This document shows, one piece after another, positions 1 to 7,830 of a stretch of DNA of 64,000 nt. Source of the DNA: Niastella caeni (lineage in GTDB: Bacteria; Bacteroidota; Bacteroidia; Chitinophagales; Chitinophagaceae); the NCBI RefSeq assembly GCF_004834005.1, contig NZ_STFF01000004.1:186001-250000 (forward strand), read 5' to 3'. The notes under the pieces were generated by a model. That model saw only the letters and a list, made by a program, of their open reading frames with translations, was not told where the DNA came from and did not search any database. The translations under genes and the position numbers were made by a program. Numbering within the stretch: the first letter of the stretch is position 1; every line of letters begins with the position of its first letter.

Positions 1-5
1 GAAAT

Positions 6-92
6 GCCCAGGTGGCGAAATTGGTAGACGCACTGTGTTCAGGTCGCAGCGCTCGCAAGGGTGTGCTGGTTCGAATCCAGTCCTGGGCACCA
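6..92 (+). tRNA. tRNA-Leu (anticodon CAG)
   Basis: A complete class II tRNA. The 7-bp acceptor stem GCCCAGG pairs with CCTGGGC at 82-88, and discriminator A89 is followed by an encoded CCA at 90-92. The anticodon stem CTGTG/CGCAG encloses the loop TTCAGGT, giving anticodon CAG at 40-42. The variable arm is long (GCGCTCGCAAGGGTGTG region), as expected for leucine, and the T arm holds GGTTCGAATCC. It reads CUG leucine codons. An intrinsic terminator follows directly. Confidence 0.96.
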
Positions 93-98
93 AAACTG

Positions 99-135
99 AA
101 ACGCCCTGTAAATCAATATTTACAGGGCGTTTTTA
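99..135 (+). terminator. Intrinsic terminator of tRNA-Leu
   Basis: A perfect 13-bp stem (101-113 pairing with 118-130, ACGCCCTGTAAAT/ATTTACAGGGCGT) closes a 4-nt loop and runs into TTTT. It begins nine bases after the tRNA CCA end. Confidence 0.9.
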
Positions 136-294
136 TTTATATCCTGGAATGGAATATCGAACCTCCATTTCTGGGATCAAGTCGAATTCTTTCTGGGGCA
201 TCCGGCGAGCTAAGTTGATTGCAGCAGCTTTTTCCAATCGCCTTGTATTCTTCAAAATTCCATTCTATTGTAGATTGCCAAAAACCTTTCATAT

Positions 295-918
295 ATGCCT
301 ACCTCTAAACTTCTAGTTATTCTTTCCATATCATTTCTTTCGTGCAATTATGGGCAGGTAAATAAACAACATACCGGCGCTGCTCGAACCGATACTATGC
401 AGAAAAAAGAAACTGAAATTTCAAAAGAGGCGGGCAACCAGAAAATGCCTATCCCTGCCGATACCACCTCATCAGATTATTTAATTTATTTATTAAAAAA
501 CGACATGCCTTTAACGGGCTATTGGACACAGCAATTAAAAAAGCTCGATGCATTTGCAATTCCCCTAGACTCCACGACTCGTTTATCAGTAACTCGTGAC
601 TGGACAATCAACGATTCCATTTCGGTTGTTATTCTGCAATATTCCACTAATGTAGGCGGTGATGAATTTTTATTAACCGTAAAGAATAAAAGGCAATTTA
701 TTGCTAGAGTTCATATCAGCAACGAGTACGACAGTGATGTGAGCGAAGAAAATCCAGATTATTATTATACGGAATATCAAATGATCGATGATCGAAAAAT
801 AAAGTTACTGCTACATAAAATTAAAAATTATGACACTGATAAGGAAAAAGACGTCGTTACCATTGAGCATTGGACTATACAGAGCAACGGGAAGGTATTA
901 AAAAATAAAATGTTATAA
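295..918 (+). CDS. Hypothetical lipoprotein
   Basis: The 207-residue protein opens with a short lipoprotein signal (hydrophobic residues 6-16, lipobox FLSC, lipidated Cys17), then a Thr/Lys/Glu-rich linker to about residue 55. A mixed alpha/beta domain follows. I recognise no family. The acidic stretch around residues 145-160 contains several Tyr and Asp residues. It probably sits in the periplasm or outer membrane. It is monocistronic, with a terminator about 300 bp downstream. Reading continues open in the same frame for 76 codons past its stop, which I treat as chance. Confidence 0.7.
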   Translation: MPTSKLLVILSISFLSCNYGQVNKQHTGAARTDTMQKKETEISKEAGNQKMPIPADTTSSDYLIYLLKNDMPLTGYWTQQLKKLDAFAIPLDSTTRLSVTRDWTINDSISVVILQYSTNVGGDEFLLTVKNKRQFIARVHISNEYDSDVSEENPDYYYTEYQMIDDRKIKLLLHKIKNYDTDKEKDVVTIEHWTIQSNGKVLKNKML

Positions 919-1211
919 CAAAACATCGACTTCCAGCCGTCATGGTTCTTTCCCGTTAGTCATCGAATTGGAAAAGTTGAATTAGGAGAAGTGTCTTTGT
1001 TTGCAGACACAACGTCTCCCAGGGTATTAACATGGCATCTCGAAGCGAAGGCCGATATGACCCTGCAACTGGTAATGACCATTCAGCTATTATTATTGTC
1101 TATTACACTTTACATACCGCAAATAGTACTGATCAGCGGCTTAAGCTTATAAATTAAACTCAATTCCTCCATCTCCTGGTTCGATAATTCTTTAATCCGG
1201 GCCACCAAATT

Positions 1212-1246
1212 AGAAAGCTCCGAATTTTCGGAGCTTTCTTTATTTT
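1212..1246 (+). terminator. Intrinsic terminator
   Basis: The stem AGAAAGCTCCGA (1212-1223) pairs perfectly with TCGGAGCTTTCT (1228-1239) around a 4-nt loop, and a T-rich tail follows. The orientation suits transcripts from the lipoprotein gene at 295-918. The 919-1211 stretch holds no convincing gene. Confidence 0.75.
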
Positions 1247-1337
1247 TCAGACCCGCTGAAACCCTTGTCTGGTCTGATATCGGTAAGTTTAATTGCCACC
1301 AATACTTATAAATTATACTGCAGGCATTTTACAATGC

Positions 1338-1736
1338 TTAACTTGTTCTGAATATTGCGAATGCCCTGTCTTCTTTTGTAAATCCAACTTTTGGGTAATA
1401 TTCCATTGCTGTAGGAACTGAAAGCAGTAAAATCATAACCTGTTCCCCTACTTTCTCTCTTGTGAAGTCAATGAGTTTTTTCCCTATTCCAGATTTTTTA
1501 TAGTTGGGATCTACTGCTAAATCTGCAAGGTAGCAACTCCAGGCCCAGTCGGTAATAGATCTGGCAACTCCTACGAGAGTTGAATTATCCCAAGCTGTAA
1601 CAATGAGGTTTGAATTTTCAAACATGATTTTGATTCGATCTTTATCGGCTGTTGGTCTCGGTAATCCAGATTCATTATAAAGTTTTACTATCTGGTCGGG
1701 AGTAGGAACAATATCAAATTTGTAGATGATTTCCAT
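1338..1736 (-). CDS. GNAT-family N-acetyltransferase
   Basis: A 132-residue single-domain GNAT enzyme, predicted to transfer an acetyl group from acetyl-CoA to an unknown small substrate in the cytoplasm. The acetyl-CoA pyrophosphate loop is visible as KKSGIGK after the beta4 segment LADLAVDP, and the C-terminal YYPKVGF is the usual GNAT beta6 region. I chose the ATG at 1736 because the in-frame extension to 1799 has no GNAT-like sequence and ends in an unlikely HH-M junction. Family assignment is firm; substrate unknown. Confidence 0.8.
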   Translation of the reverse strand: MEIIYKFDIVPTPDQIVKLYNESGLPRPTADKDRIKIMFENSNLIVTAWDNSTLVGVARSITDWAWSCYLADLAVDPNYKKSGIGKKLIDFTREKVGEQVMILLLSVPTAMEYYPKVGFTKEDRAFAIFRTS

Positions 1737-1945
1737 GTGATGATTTCGATTTGGAATACTATTTTCTTTAATGCTTGCAGCCAACGTTCCGGGCCTCACT
1801 AAGTACGGGCATTCGTATCCCGTCTATTCGCCTGGCCGTAACTTTTGATTTTATACGTCTAAAGTAAAAAAAATAAATAGAATTACAACTGCTGATGTGA
1901 GTTACTAATCATATCGTATTTTACAAAACCCATGTTGCGTTCGCT

Positions 1946-2590
1946 TTAGTCACGCAATTTTAAATGTGGTATCAATATTTTTTCAAGTTCTGTCAAACTA
2001 ATATTGTCAAAATCCCCAGCAGGTGAATATGGCATTTCATTATAAGCAGATGGATTTTCTAAAGCAACGAAGTAGTTATTGTCTATGTTGCTAATTGTTG
2101 AAATATAAGCTAAGTACTGTCCGGTCTTGTCTGTCAGACCAATAGCTTCCCTGTCAGCCTCCCAGTGGTCATTGATGATAATATTTGTCTCGCCATATTT
2201 GTTTTGCAAAAACGCTAAGACATGCATTATTTTCTTGCTTTTGTTTAGGTTTCTGTTTTTGAGCTTATGTATATACTCAGACTCTTTACCATTCCAAAAG
2301 CATTTAATACATCTTCCATTGTCAAACTCATGTTCACAGTTTTTGTAACCAAATAAGAGGAACGGTGGTAAACACCATGTAAATAGAATGTAAATGGATG
2401 TAAATTTTTGCAGAGGGTTCGTTCCACAGTAACTTGCGGATATTGGCTGGCGGATGATTTTTTTAGGCCAAGGCCGGTTTGAACGTGACTTTTGGAACAA
2501 TTCTGTCATTGTCTTCATTATCACGCATTTTGCTGGAAAGTGACCCGCTGATTTCGAAGATATCCTTCGAACAGACAAAGCATATGCCAA
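1946..2590 (-). CDS. Zinc-ribbon-like hypothetical protein, 5' end probably chimeric
   Basis: Only the last 130 or so residues look like a natural protein. They start near a C-x2-H-x6-C-x2-C motif (NCEHEF..GRCIKC), which may bind zinc, followed by a helical segment and an alpha/beta domain ending LIPHLKLRD. Residues 1-80 resemble out-of-frame mobile DNA and have no plausible start for the C-terminal part. The gene therefore appears to have lost its real 5' end to the rearranged DNA at 2530-2700. I do not recognise a family. An internal start at codon 25 is possible. Confidence 0.4.
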   Translation of the reverse strand: MAYALSVRRISSKSAGHFPAKCVIMKTMTELFQKSRSNRPWPKKIIRQPISASYCGTNPLQKFTSIYILFTWCLPPFLLFGYKNCEHEFDNGRCIKCFWNGKESEYIHKLKNRNLNKSKKIMHVLAFLQNKYGETNIIINDHWEADREAIGLTDKTGQYLAYISTISNIDNNYFVALENPSAYNEMPYSPAGDFDNISLTELEKILIPHLKLRD

Positions 2591-2699
2591 CCGGTTAGAA
2601 CGCCATTACCACCTGGTGAAAGACCTAATAAATAATAAAAACCAACGCTGACCCGTGATCTATAAGTTTTATATCGAGTTGCTGGAAAGTGACCCGCTG
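2531..2699. repeat. 20-bp direct repeat bounding a mobile-DNA fragment
   Basis: TGCTGGAAAGTGACCCGCTG occurs exactly at 2531-2550 and again at 2680-2699. The second copy lies in a reading frame resembling pRiA4b ORF-3 proteins (see 2656-2726), so the first copy looks like a duplicated or recombined piece of it. The DNA between reads on the + strand as DFEDILRTDKAYANRLERHY and ends in a stop at 2651, apparently the tail of an unidentified gene. Confidence 0.6.
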
Positions 2700-2726
2700 G
2701 TATGGCGGCTTTTTTGTTTCTCCTTG
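2656..2726 (+). pseudogene. pRiA4b ORF-3-like fragment (N-terminal remnant)
   Basis: Codons here read VIYKFYIELLESDPLVWR, matching the N-terminal signature (I/V-Y-x-F/L-x-I-x-L-x2-S/I-x-P-x-VWR) of the plasmid pRiA4b ORF-3 family common on mobile elements. Similarity stops after VWR and the frame closes within eight codons at TGA. What follows to 2856 shows a minus-strand open stretch (IFGGACHRRGATLYIAIDHT) I cannot name. I read the area as decayed mobile DNA. Confidence 0.5.
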
Positions 2727-2880
2727 TGATATCCAGGTATGGTCAATGGCAATGTATAGCGTAGCACCCCTGCGATGGCAGGCGCCACCAAATATCATTT
2801 CATCCAGCTTCTTTTACAGTTCATCCTTATTTAACACATGCAGGTAACCGAAATAATTGAAGTTTTGTAAAATTTTTTAT

Positions 2881-3462
2881 ATGAAAAAGATGATCGTAGT
2901 TGCAGGATTCGCTCTACTACTGGCGGGCTGCTGCAAAAAGGATAATGTTCCTGAGGCAACTAACCCTGAAATGCGGTATTTGAATCTGAACGATAGCGGA
3001 GTTGTTTTTAACCGGTCGGCCTCATTTGATCTTGATGGCAACGGTTCTAAAGATATTTATTTCACTACGATGTTAGTAGCAGACCCACTGAACAAGCAGG
3101 ACAAAAAACAATGGTGGGTAACCAGTTCTTTTTATGCTAATCTTCCGGTAAATGACATAGAGGAGATACCGGTCATGCAGATGGGGGAAACTATTTACCC
3201 CGAAAGTTTTTCCGGTTATACCTGGTATAATGCATCCGGAGTAATACTGGCGCAAAAAATATTCACTGATAATCAGCCGCCATACTGGGCAGGGAAATGG
3301 AAAGATGCGTCACGACGTTTTATAGCTATACAGATTATAAACAACAGTAAAGTGTACAATGGTTGGGTAGAGATAAGCTTCAGTAATACAGAAGAAAAGG
3401 TGATCATTCATCGCGCTGCCATCTGCAAGGAGGCCAATAACACGATAAAGGCGGGATGGTAG
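2881..3462 (+). CDS. Hypothetical lipoprotein with calcium-loop-like motif
   Basis: A 193-residue lipoprotein beginning MKKMIVVAGFALLLAGCC, with lipobox LAGC and lipidated Cys17. I use the ATG at 2881, not 2857, because it places the positive n-region directly before the hydrophobic core. Near residues 50-58 the sequence FDLDGNGSKDIYF resembles the Asp-rich calcium loop of FG-GAP or dockerin-like proteins. The rest is beta-rich, with many Trp and Tyr residues. Probably exported and membrane anchored; no specific function can be assigned. Confidence 0.7.
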   Translation: MKKMIVVAGFALLLAGCCKKDNVPEATNPEMRYLNLNDSGVVFNRSASFDLDGNGSKDIYFTTMLVADPLNKQDKKQWWVTSSFYANLPVNDIEEIPVMQMGETIYPESFSGYTWYNASGVILAQKIFTDNQPPYWAGKWKDASRRFIAIQIINNSKVYNGWVEISFSNTEEKVIIHRAAICKEANNTIKAGW

Positions 3463-3502
3463 GGCTGTGGTAAATAATACTCATGTTGCCAGCAGTGTTT
3501 TT

Positions 3503-5356
3503 TCAATAATCTCGTAGCGTAGCATATACTCCATAAGATTGTTCGCCAATATCAAACAACGGTCTAAGCAGGTAGGAGTTTCCATTGTCGGTCAGCTTAA
3601 ATGTTCGTTGGCTGATATTATCTACAACTATATGCTGAAGGATTTCTTCTTTGTGTAACCTTAGAACAAGTTCAGACTCGCTTTCAAACGCCAATAGCAT
3701 CGGCCCATAATAAATGGCTATTACGTTCTCGTCGTCGGGCATTGATTTGGCGTGGAAGCGGTAATGGAATACAATCTTTATTTGATCTTTATGCTGCCAT
3801 TGACGATTGAGCGATACATAGGATGAGGGAATAACGGCCATGGCCTGTTTTACCCCATTCACATACACCTCTGCATTGTTTGCCCATTCAGGAACAAAAA
3901 GTTTCAGTGAAAAGCTGGTTTTTGTTTTAACCGATACTTGAAATAAAACGGCGGTATCGGTAGGAAAGTTCCCTTGTTGCTCCAACAGAATGCCTCTGGA
4001 AGCCCAATTAACTTTTGAAGGGATGTACATGTTCACCCAAAGCGATGTGTCGTTTTGAAAATAAATACCTGAATTAAGCAAAGCAAAAGCCTCTATGGTG
4101 GTGCCATTGCAACATCGGAAATCATCTTCTTTCAGAAAAGCTTTTTTTCCTGGCGAACCCAAAGGTAAATGATATACGCACCTGCCACTTTTGGCGCTTT
4201 GCAGCGCAAGTATGGAGTTATAAAACGTATTCATATAAGCATCGGCATATTTCGGGCTCCCGGTCCAGGTGAATAATGTTGAAGTAAGCTTTTGGGTATT
4301 GTGCGAAACGCATGATTCCGCAATTTCCTTTGTAAGGGTATTGCTGAGCACTCCGGGCTTACCCCAATGCTCGGAGGTAAGGGATGTAGGCGTGGTAACG
4401 TTCGGGCGGGGGCCACTGCTGGAACCGTTTACATAGGCATGACTGCTGATAAGCATATCCCAGAAGTTGGTTATGGCAGCATGATATTTTTCTTCTTTCG
4501 TGATGGCATATCCTTGTGCAAATCCGTTCACTATAACTAAATGTGTATTGGAATGCAGCCCGGATAAAAGATCTTTATTCTGAGATAAAGGGTTTAAAAA
4601 CCAGTTACGGTCAAACAATTTAGCTAAGGCAAGATGCTTCGGGTCATTGGATACTTTGTATAAATTGTACAATACCTCATTCATGGCGCCGGGTTCGTTT
4701 GGCGGGTTGGCTGCTGTAGTATAAAGCATTTTTTCTATGGCAGCACTGTCCAGTTTCGACATCCTCTTTTCAACATAATCTGCCATATTTAATACCATCT
4801 CGTAGGCTTTTTTGTTCTTCGCTCTTTTGTAAACATCGAGTAGCCCCTGCATGAGTTTATGATAGGTATAATAGGGAGCCCACACACCCCCAAATTTCTT
4901 TTCAAGTATATCAAAATCTGTTTGTGGAAAGGCACTCAAATATCCATTGCCCATTGCTCGCTGGCACTTGTACAATTCATCCGTCATGTAGTTTAACCTG
5001 TTGGACAACAATGTGTCGCTATATTTTTCCACCACTTCTGAAACGGCAGAAAGATAATGTCCAACAAAATGTCCCCTTATGCCAATATTGGGTGCCTCCC
5101 AGCCCTCTAATGGCTTAGCGGAGGAAGGAAGCCCTGCATTCACTCTGAAATTATGCAAAAGCCGGTCAGCATTCAATGATTTTAGATATTGAATATTTAG
5201 CGTTTCCCTGTCTTTTATCCATGATGGCGTAAGGGTTACTGCCGTGTTAGAGAAAGGAAAGACCTGGGTTATTTCATCATGGAAAGTAGATGTTTGTCCG
5301 AAGATATAAATAGTGGTTGTAAGCAAAGAAAGTAGAAAAGAAATTTTTTTTAACAT
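3503..5356 (-). CDS. GH127-family beta-L-arabinofuranosidase-like protein (DUF1680)
   Basis: A secreted 617-residue glycoside hydrolase of the GH127/DUF1680 type, which removes terminal beta-linked L-arabinofuranose or related sugars from plant glycans. The (alpha/alpha)6 barrel shows the family's GHFVGHYLSA and YYTYHKLMQGLLD segments. The residues expected for the Glu/Cys zinc centre are present: Glu-Ser-Cys near 347-349 and a Cys-Cys pair near 414-415 (FRCCNG). The C-terminal third is the usual beta-sandwich. I chose the ATG at 5356, which starts a signal peptide (MLKKISFLLSLLTTTIYIFG); the ORF extends upstream into repeat DNA. The exact substrate is inferred from family only. Confidence 0.85.
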   Translation of the reverse strand: MLKKISFLLSLLTTTIYIFGQTSTFHDEITQVFPFSNTAVTLTPSWIKDRETLNIQYLKSLNADRLLHNFRVNAGLPSSAKPLEGWEAPNIGIRGHFVGHYLSAVSEVVEKYSDTLLSNRLNYMTDELYKCQRAMGNGYLSAFPQTDFDILEKKFGGVWAPYYTYHKLMQGLLDVYKRAKNKKAYEMVLNMADYVEKRMSKLDSAAIEKMLYTTAANPPNEPGAMNEVLYNLYKVSNDPKHLALAKLFDRNWFLNPLSQNKDLLSGLHSNTHLVIVNGFAQGYAITKEEKYHAAITNFWDMLISSHAYVNGSSSGPRPNVTTPTSLTSEHWGKPGVLSNTLTKEIAESCVSHNTQKLTSTLFTWTGSPKYADAYMNTFYNSILALQSAKSGRCVYHLPLGSPGKKAFLKEDDFRCCNGTTIEAFALLNSGIYFQNDTSLWVNMYIPSKVNWASRGILLEQQGNFPTDTAVLFQVSVKTKTSFSLKLFVPEWANNAEVYVNGVKQAMAVIPSSYVSLNRQWQHKDQIKIVFHYRFHAKSMPDDENVIAIYYGPMLLAFESESELVLRLHKEEILQHIVVDNISQRTFKLTDNGNSYLLRPLFDIGEQSYGVYATLRDY

Positions 5357-5442
5357 GCGGTATTTTGATTTTTGATTAAAGTTATATTTCTTGGGTAAGG
5401 AGTCGTATGTAAATAAAGCTACTGTTTTCATACATTTGCTGG

Positions 5443-5562
5443 CAACACTTAAATATATGCCGTTAACCGGTCTTGCCCTAAAAAAATCAGTATTGATAAT
5501 CAAAGTAGTAGTATTCGCCTTTTAAATTGTTACGGCGCAAATACAAAATAAATATTATTACC
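5443..5562. repeat. 120-bp dispersed repeat, copy A
   Basis: This stretch matches 15128-15247 in the same orientation with about five mismatches in 120 bp and no gap. Both copies lie directly upstream of a leftward gene for an exported protein. Copy A's right edge coincides with the stop codon of a tyrosine-recombinase remnant. It has no long ORF or terminal inverted repeat. Confidence 0.8.
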
Positions 5563-5680
5563 GTTCCACCTTTCCGCTACGCCACAGGTCATCCAAAGGA
5601 CTCTCAATATTAATGAGCACCTTCTTACTAACGTGCAAATAGCGTTCGGTAGTTTTAATGTTAAAATTGCCTAACAAATT
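5558..5680 (-). pseudogene. Tyrosine recombinase/integrase C-terminal remnant
   Basis: On the minus strand the codons read NIKTTERYLHVSKKVLINIE then SPLDDLW and stop at 5558-5560. This is the classic C-terminal end of Bacteroidota tyrosine recombinases, including the catalytic Tyr in KTTERYLHVS. Everything upstream of about 40 residues is missing, so it is non-functional. It marks a past integrative or plasmid-derived element beside the 120-bp repeat. Confidence 0.65.
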
Positions 5681-5736
5681 ACCGGCTGGTGTTCTATCTG
5701 TCTTTATTATTTGTTAAAGACATTTTGTTAGGTTTT

Positions 5737-5901
5737 TCATATTTCAATACGAGGCCATTTCCATGCATAACGTATAATTAGACAAAGAAGAACGACTTCT
5801 ACAACAGCGCCAAACATCATGTGTTGAATTCCGGGGGAATAGTATAAGTCACCGCCAAGTAATTCCGGTTTTTTTCTCCTGCAAGGGCCTAGATCGCCCA
5901 T
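5737..5901 (-). CDS. Small predicted single-pass membrane protein (54 aa)
   Basis: An ATG-to-TGA frame of 54 codons encodes a basic N-terminus (MGDLGPCRRKKPELLGG), then SPGIQHMM and a strongly hydrophobic helix (GAVVEVVLLCLIIRYAW) ending in KWPRIEI. The layout is a plausible small inner-membrane protein, with the positive residues flanking one helix. There is no close ribosome binding site, as usual here, and no recognised family. It could be the conserved tail of a decayed gene, since it sits in a mobile-DNA zone. Confidence 0.4.
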   Translation of the reverse strand: MGDLGPCRRKKPELLGGDLYYSPGIQHMMFGAVVEVVLLCLIIRYAWKWPRIEI

Positions 5902-6065
5902 CTCTTTGAATTATTTCTTATTTTTTGTCTCCGATAGGCAGTAACGTTCAAAAGTGTTTATCGGGGATGAGGTAGCGCCACTCTATTGTAAGGAAGAATA
6001 AAATTTGGCCGTAATTTTTTTTATTTGCCCCGACAGGTAGAAAATGGGAATAAGCAAAAACAATC

Positions 6066-6488
6066 TCATCCAATTTTACGCTCTACAAGCATATGCCCGT
6101 ACTTCAGGCATATCGATTTTGAAGTTTCGCCGATCTTAGGATCCTGCGCAATAACAGTCTCCAAAAAACTGCGATTAGCATCACCCCATTGATTCATAGC
6201 ATCAATAACAGGTATCAACGACCGGCCGATCTCCGTAAGCGAATATTCCACTTTGGGCGGCAGTTGCGGGTAGGTTTTCTTTTCTACCATACCATGCGTC
6301 TCCAATTCTTTGAGTTGTACGTTCAACACCCTTCGCGTAACACCCGGCAATAAACGCAATATCTCGCTTGGTCGCTTTATATCCATCGAAATGGCATATA
6401 GCAGGGCCGGCTTCCACTTGCCGTTCAGCACTTCCCTTGTGAGGTGCAGGCCGCAATCTATAGAGAGGGGTGTCTTTCTTTCGTACAT
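6066..6488 (-). CDS. HxlR-family transcriptional regulator
   Basis: A 140-residue winged-helix regulator. The family pattern is clear: Cys12, LNGKWKPALLYAI, then LLPGVTRRVLNVQLKELE and the wing PPKVEYSLTEIG, with WGDAN after it. HxlR proteins bind palindromes as dimers and often sense reactive electrophiles or quinones through the N-terminal Cys. It is divergent from the Old Yellow Enzyme gene at 6620 with a 16-bp palindrome between, so it probably controls that gene and itself. Confidence 0.9.
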   Translation of the reverse strand: MYERKTPLSIDCGLHLTREVLNGKWKPALLYAISMDIKRPSEILRLLPGVTRRVLNVQLKELETHGMVEKKTYPQLPPKVEYSLTEIGRSLIPVIDAMNQWGDANRSFLETVIAQDPKIGETSKSICLKYGHMLVERKIG

Positions 6489-6538
6489 ATGCTATTCACT
6501 TTACTCAAATATACGTAATGTGTCTCGATACATGGAGG

Positions 6539-6554
6539 GGGATAAATTTATCCC
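6539..6554. promoter_or_regulatory. 16-bp perfect palindrome, candidate HxlR operator
   Basis: GGGATAAATTTATCCC is a perfect palindrome in the 131-bp divergent space between the HxlR gene and the flavin oxidoreductase. Its position about 65 bp upstream of the oxidoreductase start fits an operator. No TAnnTTTG box is obvious near it. Confidence 0.5.
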
Positions 6555-6619
6555 TATGGCATTAGCTTTTCCCATATTGTCCCGCTGAGATACATGCCCG
6601 AAGTTTGTAAAAAAAAGCG

Positions 6620-7735
6620 ATGAGAAATACAACACAAGCACTGTTAGAAGAATACCAACTGGGCGATTTAAAACTGAAGAACCGGGTAATTATGGCGCCA
6701 ATGACGCGTGCGCGAGCCACTAACGCGAGCCTGGCACCTACACCATTGATGGCTACATATTATGCACAACGCGCCTCAGCCGGGTTAATTGTGAGTGAAG
6801 GCACCTGGATGAGTTCAAAGGCTATAGGTTTTATTAATGTACCGGGCATCTACACTCAGGAACAGATAAATGGATGGAAACTGGTGACCAAAGCCGTACA
6901 CGACAATGGCGGTTTGATCTTTTCCCAACTAGGGCATATTGGCTCCGCATCCCACCCGGATTTCTTTGATGGCGAACTGCCTGCCGGACCTTCCGCCATC
7001 AATCCGCAAACTCATTCTTTTACTCCTGAAGGCTTTAAAGAAACACTAACGCCACGTGAGTTGACCGCCACTGAGATCAAACAAACTGTGCAGGATTTTA
7101 AGCAGGCTGCTAAAAATGCCATGGAAGCAGGATTTGATGGCGTTGAGGTGCATGCGCAAGCCGGCATGTTTATTCCTCAATTTTTAAGTACGGCCACTAA
7201 TCAGCGCACCGATGAGTATGGTGGCAGTATCGAGAACCGTGCGCGCATTGTATTTGAGATACTGGATGCCATTACAGAAGTTTGGGACAGCACACGTGTA
7301 GCCATCAAATTCGCGCCGGTTGCGATCAGTCATGTAGGCATTGTGAAGCCAGATGAAGAAACTATTCCAATGTTCCAGTACCTCCTTAAAAAACTGAGTG
7401 ATTATAATCTCGCTTACCTGCACATTGTGGGGCCGGCAGAAGACTTAACCGGTACACCGGTAGAAGCATTGCAGCAAAATTATTTCAGCCATTTTCGTCA
7501 CCACTATCGCGGCAGGCTGATGGCCAATCTGGGCTTTACGCAGGAAAGCGGTAACGCAATTCTGATAGAAGGTACGGCTGACCTGGTATCTTTTGGCACA
7601 CCATTCATAGCCAACCCGGATTTGGTAGAGCGCTTTAAATATAATCTGCCTTTGTCAGAAGCCAACCGGGATACGTTTTATGCCGGAAACGAAAACGGAT
7701 ACGCCGACTACCCTGTCGCGGTTCTCCCAAGTTAA
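6620..7735 (+). CDS. Old Yellow Enzyme-family flavin oxidoreductase, active site atypical
   Basis: A 371-residue TIM-barrel flavoprotein of the OYE/NemA type, whose classical members reduce activated alkenes with NAD(P)H and FMN. Family landmarks are present: LKNRVIMAPMTRARA at the start, SHPD near 110, TDEYGGSIENRARI, and IANPDLVER at the end. Several catalytic positions differ. The HGANGY motif is HAQAGM (His178 kept, Asn to Ala181, proton-donor Tyr to Met183), the conserved QLWHxGR is QLGHIGS (Gly105), a barrel Arg is Lys230, and the FMN-phosphate FGR is FGT (Thr327). It may have an altered reaction. It is divergent from the HxlR regulator. Confidence 0.9.
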   Translation: MRNTTQALLEEYQLGDLKLKNRVIMAPMTRARATNASLAPTPLMATYYAQRASAGLIVSEGTWMSSKAIGFINVPGIYTQEQINGWKLVTKAVHDNGGLIFSQLGHIGSASHPDFFDGELPAGPSAINPQTHSFTPEGFKETLTPRELTATEIKQTVQDFKQAAKNAMEAGFDGVEVHAQAGMFIPQFLSTATNQRTDEYGGSIENRARIVFEILDAITEVWDSTRVAIKFAPVAISHVGIVKPDEETIPMFQYLLKKLSDYNLAYLHIVGPAEDLTGTPVEALQQNYFSHFRHHYRGRLMANLGFTQESGNAILIEGTADLVSFGTPFIANPDLVERFKYNLPLSEANRDTFYAGNENGYADYPVAVLPS

Positions 7736-7771
7736 AAGGAATAAGTATGATAAAAGTGGAGCACCATTTAG

Positions 7772-7803
7772 GCCCTTCTGGTAAAACCGGGAGGGCATTT
7801 TTA
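7772..7803 (+). terminator. Intrinsic terminator after flavin oxidoreductase
   Basis: The arms GCCCTTCTGG and CCGGGAGGGC pair (two G-T wobbles) around TAAAA, followed by a T-rich tract. It lies 37 bp after the oxidoreductase stop and before the convergent desaturase gene. Confidence 0.75.
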
Positions 7804-7830
7804 TTTGACGGCGTCCCGGGCTCTGCTCGG

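Noticed and set aside
12..316. Short frames over the tRNA and its terminator
   Set aside because: The tRNA fully explains the sequence.
919..1149. In-frame open stretch of 76 codons after the lipoprotein stop at 918
   Set aside because: No start codon, odd composition and no recognisable motif. Readthrough is possible but nothing supports it.
5443..5562. 120-bp repeat as a classical insertion sequence or MITE
   Set aside because: No terminal inverted repeats or target duplications could be seen, so I list it only as a dispersed repeat.
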